A stretch of DNA of 64,000 nt from the NCBI GenBank assembly GCA_027924585.1, contig BSBM01000261.1:2155501-2219500 (forward strand). Reading direction: 5' to 3'. Positions within the stretch are counted from its first letter, which is position 1. Every line of letters begins with the position of its first letter. This DNA comes from Larix kaempferi (Eukaryota; Streptophyta; Pinopsida; Pinales; Pinaceae). The translations under genes and the position numbers were made by a program. Positions 58,351 through 64,000 of the stretch are shown in pieces. The notes under the pieces are model-generated. The model searched no databases, had not been told where the DNA came from, and saw only the letters and a program-made list of their open reading frames with translations.

Positions 58351-58429
58351 TATTGCAGTAGTTGGTTTACAAGGTAACCATTTCTTTCATGCTAGTTCAA
58401 TTTCTACAGTTCCATATCTTGAAAATGAT

Positions 58430-59007
58430 AGGAGAAGAAGTGAAGAAGAAGTGAATTTTTCCACATAAGGGTAGTAACAAAGCACACGAAATTGGAAACT
58501 CTATTTGATCTGGGCTCATAAGTTAATTTAATATCCGAGGATATTGTGAAGAAATTGGTACTAACCACAAGGCCTCACTAGAAACCTTACCCTTTCGATT
58601 GGGTGCATGACAATCCAAAACTTCAGGTTACCAAGAAGTGTAGGTTGAGGTTTTATATTGCTTCTAAGTTGATATATGAGGTTTATTTGGATGTATGTGG
58701 TATTGTACTGGTGATTCCTTATCTTTATGACATACATGATATCTTCTTCCGAAAGGAGAAAAAATACCATCTCACAAAAGATGGAGTGGAATATATTATT
58801 AGAGCTCATAGCATGGAAGCTAACTCACCACTTAGTGTAGGGAACGTGAAGAGAGTTATCAATGCTAGCAAGCCCCTTGTCCTTACGGTTGTAAAAGAAA
58901 AAGACCCTGATAATTCTAAGGATGCTTCTGATCATAAGAAGGAAGTGATTGAGATGGGACAAGTCTCTCAATGGGGAGGAAAAAACAATAAGATTATGAC
59001 ATCATGA
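58430..59007 (+). pseudogene. Ty3 protease region (broken)
   Basis: Around 58460-58560 the frame reads TKLETLFDLGS, matching the aspartic protease active site (family D-x-G-S/A), then NLISEDIVKKL. After a stop at 58577 the 134-codon segment 58603-59007 continues with KCRLRFYIASKLIYEVYLDV and FRKEKKYHLTKDGVEYIIRAH, as in the protease-to-RT linker of some plant Ty3 families. The RT expected next is missing. Confidence 0.65.
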
Positions 59008-59145
59008 AAGAGAAGATCAATCTAGCACCAGTATCATCCTTTCCATACCCTCAATGACCATTCAAGATTGATACCATGAGAGAAAATATTCTTTTTAGAC
59101 CTCCTATTTTTGCATCTACTGTTTTGAAGAATACTTCCTTAGCTC

Positions 59146-59690
59146 ATGACAGTCAATTATATTGAACAATATGCTAATGATGAAGTTTTCAAAGGTGCAT
59201 GTGAGAGGCTAATCCATGGTTTGCAAATGAAGAAGTTTGATTTGCAGGATAAGTTACTCTACAATTTGGGTAAACTTTGTATTCCTAACTTTGGAAAAGT
59301 GCATGTAATTAGACAAGCTTACACTTCTAATGTATTTGGGCATTTTGGGGTAGAGATAATTTTAGTCTGTTTGTCTCGGATGAAAATGATCGTAACCATG
59401 AATGTAAAGGGGTGTGTGTTGTACCTTTATAAGCCCACTAATAGAAAATTGGGGTTGTACTCACCACTCCCTATTTCTTCTCATGCTTGGGAGAGTTTCT
59501 CCATGGATTTTGTAAGGGGGTTTACTATGTAAAAAATGGGTCATGTAATAGTGGATATGTGTATCTTGATGCCATGTAAAAAGCAAGTCACTGATGAGCA
59601 AGTTGCTCACCTATTCTTTCAGCTCAATAGGGGTACTACTTTCCATCCAAAGATCGACAGAGATACAGAGGTAGGGTGAAAACGCGAAGC
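59146..59690 (+). pseudogene. Ty3 integrase N-terminal part (truncated)
   Basis: The frame contains DLQDKLLYNLGKLCIPN, VIRQAYTSNVFGHFGVE (zinc-binding HHCC region, degenerate) and PLPISSHAWESFSMDFVRG, the start of the integrase core with its first catalytic Asp. After a TAA at 59530 there are further pieces (MGHVIVD, KKQVTDEQVAHLFF) until about 59680. The second and third acidic residues are not present. Confidence 0.75.
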
Positions 59691-60924
59691 TGGGAAACAG
59701 TTCTGTGACAACGGAGAGAAAAAAAAAGAGGGCACGCGGATGAACAGGGGAAAAAAAGTCAACCTCAAACTCTCAGCCGAGAGTTTTGAGAGTTTAAACT
59801 CTAGGATGAGAGTTCAAAAAACCTCTAGGGCGAGAGTTTGAACCAATCGCCGCACTGTATTTTCAAAAAAACTCTCGGACAAGATTTTGAACTAAACTCT
59901 AGGACGAGAGTTTGGAAGGTATTTTTTCACCTGAGAGTTTATGGTTAACAAAACGTGCGAAAACGTCTGGCATCTTTCTGGAACCTGCAACTTTAGCAAT
60001 CCCAAACCCCTGCAAAATTCAAGTATTATTTTTCGAACTTGGTATCAATGGATTCATCTTTGAATCTAGTTTCCAAATATATAATAATTGCTTCATTTCG
60101 ATTTGAATTTCTATTTATTAATAATTTTTTTCTAAACCTGATCTCTTAAGAATTTTATTACTTTGAAAATCACCCGAAATAAAATTTCAATATCATAACA
60201 AAGACAACACCAAAAAATTTGAAATTCCACAGAGATCATAATTGGCTCGTCCTCTTCAAAAGGGTACTTTTAGTTTTTCCAATAAGAGTCACATTTGAAA
60301 GAAAATGTGAAGACAAAAACATCTGTCCATAATGCACCATTTTCTGAGCATATGCCGGTTCGATAAATAATAACAAATAGTTCCCAAGTCTTAAAAAACT
60401 CAAAATATAGTCCATGATCAAGTTTAGTGTGTGTAGATTATGAGCCTACAATTTTTTTTCCCAAAATGAATAACCATCTATCAAAACACCGTTGTCAACG
60501 CAGGTCACTCATTATCCATACCTAAACGTTTCAAGTATATGCCGTTGGTTGACAACAAATTTGTCCCACGATATGTCCATAAAAAAAATTAAAAAAATAT
60601 GAGTAGAAATATAATTCAATTCTCTAAAACCTTTATGTTTACTTCAAGTTGAAATTCCTAAGGGAGATATGGGTTTCAAGAGGTCGAAGTTGAAAAACAT
60701 AAAATTTAGCAGTTTTGTTTGTCAAAAACAAGCCAAAATTGTTTCCCAACTTCATGTTTTCACCCGGTAGTCAACCGAAGAATGTTTCCTTTTATCTAGA
60801 GGCTTCAGTAGGTAAAACAAGCAGTCTAAGAATATTACAAATCCAGGTGGATCAAGAAGAGAAGATTGAGGGAGCAATTCCCTCACCTATCTTATATTGA
60901 TTGTTAAGGATTTTGGAGTCCCAA
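59691..60924. other. Non-coding stretch after the broken integrase
   Basis: No gene supported. It contains the palindrome cluster at 59765-59940. The rest is AT-rich, with short frames of about 60 codons that have no motif. Confidence 0.5.
59765..59940. repeat. Cluster of five imperfect 20-bp palindromes
   Basis: A 20-bp unit with arms AAACTCT and AGAGTTT around a 6-bp core occurs near 59767, 59796, 59820, 59869 and 59893. A half unit lies near 59931. Cores are CAGCCG, AGGATG, AGGGCG, CGGACA and AGGACG. The spacing is irregular. Confidence 0.75.
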
Positions 60925-61172
60925 AAGATTCTAAATGGGGAGGAATGATCCAAGAGGATCTGTCAAGGACTAAAAGATAAATTCCTCAAATCTAAAAAAA
61001 AATGGCACCATCACGAAGGGTTCGACAAGAGATTTATGGTAAAGTTTTTTTCACCTCAAATAGAATATGAACAACCAAGATATCACAATCTGAAGTTTCG
61101 ACAAAACAATACCTTGAGTGTGCAGATTGGAAAAAGGAGTGCCACGAGGAACCAAAAAAGGGTGACATGTGG
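60925..61172 (+). repeat. Copy B of the diverged repeat pair
   Basis: Colinear with 55690-55920. Similarity ends abruptly at GACATGTGG, where a new TG-starting segment begins. In copy A the matching sequence continues past this point, so an insertion at 61173 is likely. Confidence 0.65.
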
Positions 61173-64000
61173 TGTCACCTACCCAAATTTCTGAACATTA
61201 TTATTTATTTGCAAAAATACTTTATGTTAAAATTAATTACAAGTTTTGTAATTATGATCAGTTTTGATCATGGATGAATGTAATTACTGAATATTATTAT
61301 TTAAATAAATTAATTAGGAGACAAACACTCAGGAGGACTGTTGAATGAGTGTTCACTGAACCACTAGGAGGAATGGAAGTTGTTGGAAGGAATGGGACAC
61401 TTGGCACCAGTTACATCACACCACTAACTATTGGTTATGGGACAACTTCCCCTTAAATAGGGCATTATCCCCCAGGTGGAGGGAGTGAGAAGGAAACTCA
61501 TTTAATGACCCAGTAACATCTGAAAAGGCCTAGGCAGCCTATAAAGGCAAATTTGAATTGGGAAGGAATCCCTTAATCAACATTTCTGCAGAATGTTTTC
61601 CTCTTGCAAATCAGGTGATTTCAGGAGAGATTTGAATAAGGGAGATTAGTGGTGATTGAAAACTGATTTTTTACTTATTATTGAAGAGAAACAGAGTTGC
61701 AGGAGCAAGTCTTTTAGACTGCTACCTATTGAAGATTCAGAAGATTACTACAACAAGAAGAAGCCCATATTCCTGAAGCTTCTTCCTCCTGGTGGTTCAG
61801 CGAACAGGCTCGGGGGTCCTAAGACAGTATTTGACTGTTTTCAGGAGTTTGGTTGGGTGGAACGGTCTTCCTAAGTTGTTTGTTGCCCTACAGGTTTAAT
61901 CAGGTTCTACAATTTGTTCTTATTTGATTTCTATTATGTTTTAACAGTATTTTCTGTGTTTCTGTTTTTAAAAGAAAAATCTAATCCTAGATTTGTTCTA
62001 AGTCTGAATGTTTAAGTTTAATGGCGAAGATGAATTGATAAATCAATATCCCCATTTTTCCACATGCTATATGGCAACATCGTACTCTAGTAAAGATATG
62101 CAAATTAAAATAGAATAGAAGACAGGAAAATTGTGCCATTGAATTCGATAGCTAGATAATAATCTGGTATGCATTAGTTTATGTTCTTAAGTTAACTAAT
62201 TGTAGAGGGTCTGTATAATATTTAATATATATAATATTTTCTCATTTTTTTTTATAATAATCAGTCAATTAAATAATTCTTGCAATCATCCTACAAACAC
62301 ATACATTATATCCATGAAAAGTAGATGAATTATATATTGTACATGGTTTTAAGACTGTTAACATTGAATAAAAATATTCTTGATAATAAGCTGGAAAACA
62401 ATAGTTTTTCACACAGATATCATATGCATATTTTTCACTCACACACATTTTCATTTTAATTACTACACTAGCATTTTATGTATAGGAAATTAATTTATAG
62501 ACAGAATTATAGTTTACACAATCTTCATGAATTTCTACACTATGTATTCATATTTCTTTCATTTTCTATAGTATTGTTGTAATATCTAGAAATGTACAAA
62601 TGATAAGAATTTACTAAACATAATTAATATTACCATATATTTATTCTTTCTTTGGATCTGCTAACATTGGTTGTAATCATTGTAACCCTGAGTTTTGTAT
62701 CAAAAGTAAACCCTAGCTAGATTCATATTGTTTCATAACCAAAACTTTACACTCTTTTCAAACCTGAGATCGAAGCCATTCTAGCATCTTAAACAAATGA
62801 TCAGATTACCACTTCAACAAAACACGAATTAGGGTTTTGACCCTATTCATTTTCCTTGTAAATTATTTTTGAGTTATCAGTTTAACCATCTACTCTATTG
62901 TTCAAACATCAACGATTAAGAATACACATTATCAATCTACAGTTTAAAAAAAACAAACCACATAGACTTATACGAAGGGTTCAACATTTTTTTCCCATCC
63001 TAACGTTGAATTATCTTTTACACAGAACCCTTATCATTAACGAATTATCCAAACCCTAATCTAGCTCGATAAACATTATAGTATCCCTTAGCATAAATAC
63101 GATTTACAACAACAACTTACAATTTCCAAGCTAACAAACCAGATAGCTTTACAACATTTTAAACATACAATGTATTACAAAAGGAGTATTATTCTTACAC
63201 ACAGATTGAGCCCTCGGCTCTCTGTCTTACAGTCACAAACATTTTGAAAGACAAGTCGAATCTCATAACAACCTCAACATTACCACAGAATAACTTCTAA
63301 AACAAAGACAAAGCTTGAGCAACGTTATATTCTACTTTTAACAAAGAAACGAAGTTACATAGGGTTTATCCCAAAATTTTCCAATAGACAGGAGAGCCCA
63401 AACATTTAAATCGACAAGCTAAATCTCCAGTCGACAAACAACAAGTTTGCAAAATACAACACCGAAGTATCACTGTCAACAATCATATTTCAAAGACTTC
63501 CCAAACCACCTTCAATGATAGAGCCACGACACAGACGAAGGGCACTACGAGGGTATGGAAGACCCGAAGCTTACTGGTGTAAGTGTACGAGGTTTTCCTT
63601 TCGCCATACCCTAGCCAAAAGTGTTGTTTACATCCTGCAACTGACATTAAACCAGAGATTAGACATCTGATACTTTTTATAAATCGATTTCTGAAAATGC
63701 AAATAGCTTTGCTAAAACGGAAAGCTTACCTCCATAGCTTGACGAGGACATTGTCACGAACGACACCAAGGAGCCACTATCCATGCCCAAACTCTGTACA
63801 TTCTCACATTTCACTCTTGTTTATCTCAGAGGTATTAAAACATAAAACTATAACCTTCGAACCAGAGAATCTATATTTAAAACTACTTCACCATCATAGT
63901 AAAGAAACTTGCAACGTCAACTTAAGGAGAATGTCTCGGGTTCGAAACCCTTGCGACTTCCTACCCAGACTTAGGCAGCCTGTCGGCCACCCCAGCTGAA
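61173..64000 (+). other. Probable LTR start and unassigned DNA to window end
   Basis: At 61173 a segment begins TGTCACCTACCC, a typical LTR start, exactly where homology in the flanking repeat breaks. A TATA box (TATAAAGG, 61540-61547) lies about 370 bp in, and a leader-like region follows. No second terminus is visible, so the element would extend past the window. From about 62000 the sequence is AT-rich and no frame has a recognisable motif. The 138-codon frame 63583-63999 runs off the window, has no domain I recognise and is not called. Confidence 0.4.

Larger units (their letters stand above)
57152..59690 (+). mobile_element. Decayed Ty3/gypsy element lacking RT
   Basis: A primer-binding-like TGGTATTAGAGC (57152-57163) is followed by GAG with a zinc knuckle, an aspartic protease and then part of integrase. 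No RT or RNase H lies between protease (to about 59000) and integrase (from about 59150). Stops break every domain and the integrase stops after its first third. The LTR borders are unclear. It may begin in the 55481-57151 region and end in 60925-61172. Confidence 0.75.

Noticed and set aside
63925-63960. T-arm-like GGGTTCGAAACCC suggesting a tRNA gene
   Set aside because: No acceptor, D or anticodon arm can be found at the right distances. Only the B-box-like palindrome is present.

Overview
The window looks like a repeat-dominated nuclear segment of a large seed-plant genome, most likely a gymnosperm. This rests on overall character: one short intronless host gene in 64 kb, long-LTR Ty3 elements, Ty1/copia elements with tRNA-iMet primer sites, a plant LINE with an RNase H domain, and a Helitron. 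No marker in the sequence names the species. There is no bacterial-type content, rRNA gene, true tRNA gene or CRISPR array.

Layout. At 1-5.5 kb there is AT-rich sequence with local duplications and a copia solo LTR (1377-1987). The U3 region of that LTR holds six perfect heat-shock elements at an exact 25-bp period. At 5.5-8.6 kb lies the only convincing host gene, a leucine-rich-repeat receptor-like protein without kinase (6763-8151, plus strand), similar to the PII-2/RLP29/TMM group. At 8.6-13.3 kb there is AT-rich intergenic DNA with tandem duplications. A 5'-truncated, broken LINE follows on the minus strand (13291 to about 16530). From 16.9 to 20.9 kb there is a degenerate repeat array interrupted by a Ty3 solo LTR (17582-19766).

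The core, 20.9-55.5 kb, is one old minus-strand Helitron-type gene cut into pieces by four separate LTR elements: Copia-1 (20909-28165, plus), a chromovirus-like Ty3 element (29466-39393, minus), Copia-2 (40817-48065, minus, internally deleted) and a LARD-like element with one intact 666-codon ORF (48783-55315, minus). Each insertion has a 5-bp target-site duplication, two exact and two with one mismatch. At three of the four sites the Helitron reading frame runs on when the insert and one duplication are ignored. Helitron pieces, in minus-strand order, are an OTU-like domain (55316-55480 plus 48066-48782), a DUF6570-like region and the start of the helicase-like region (39394-40816), and the HUH/tyrosine Rep core (28166-29465). 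No Walker-A helicase segment is visible.

From 55.5 to 64 kb there is a tRNA-like, SINE-type sequence, a decayed plus-strand Ty3 element lacking reverse transcriptase, a cluster of 20-bp palindromes, and a probable further LTR starting at 61173 that runs out of the window.

The coding content is therefore mostly mobile DNA. The elements are linked by family: Copia-1 and Copia-2 share LTR ends and protein sequence, and the intact Ty3 element and the 2.2-kb solo LTR share LTR ends. By eye the Copia-2 LTRs differ at 4 positions in 652, the Copia-1 and LARD LTRs by a few percent, and the Ty3 LTRs by more. Copia-2 is thus the youngest insertion and the Helitron the oldest layer.
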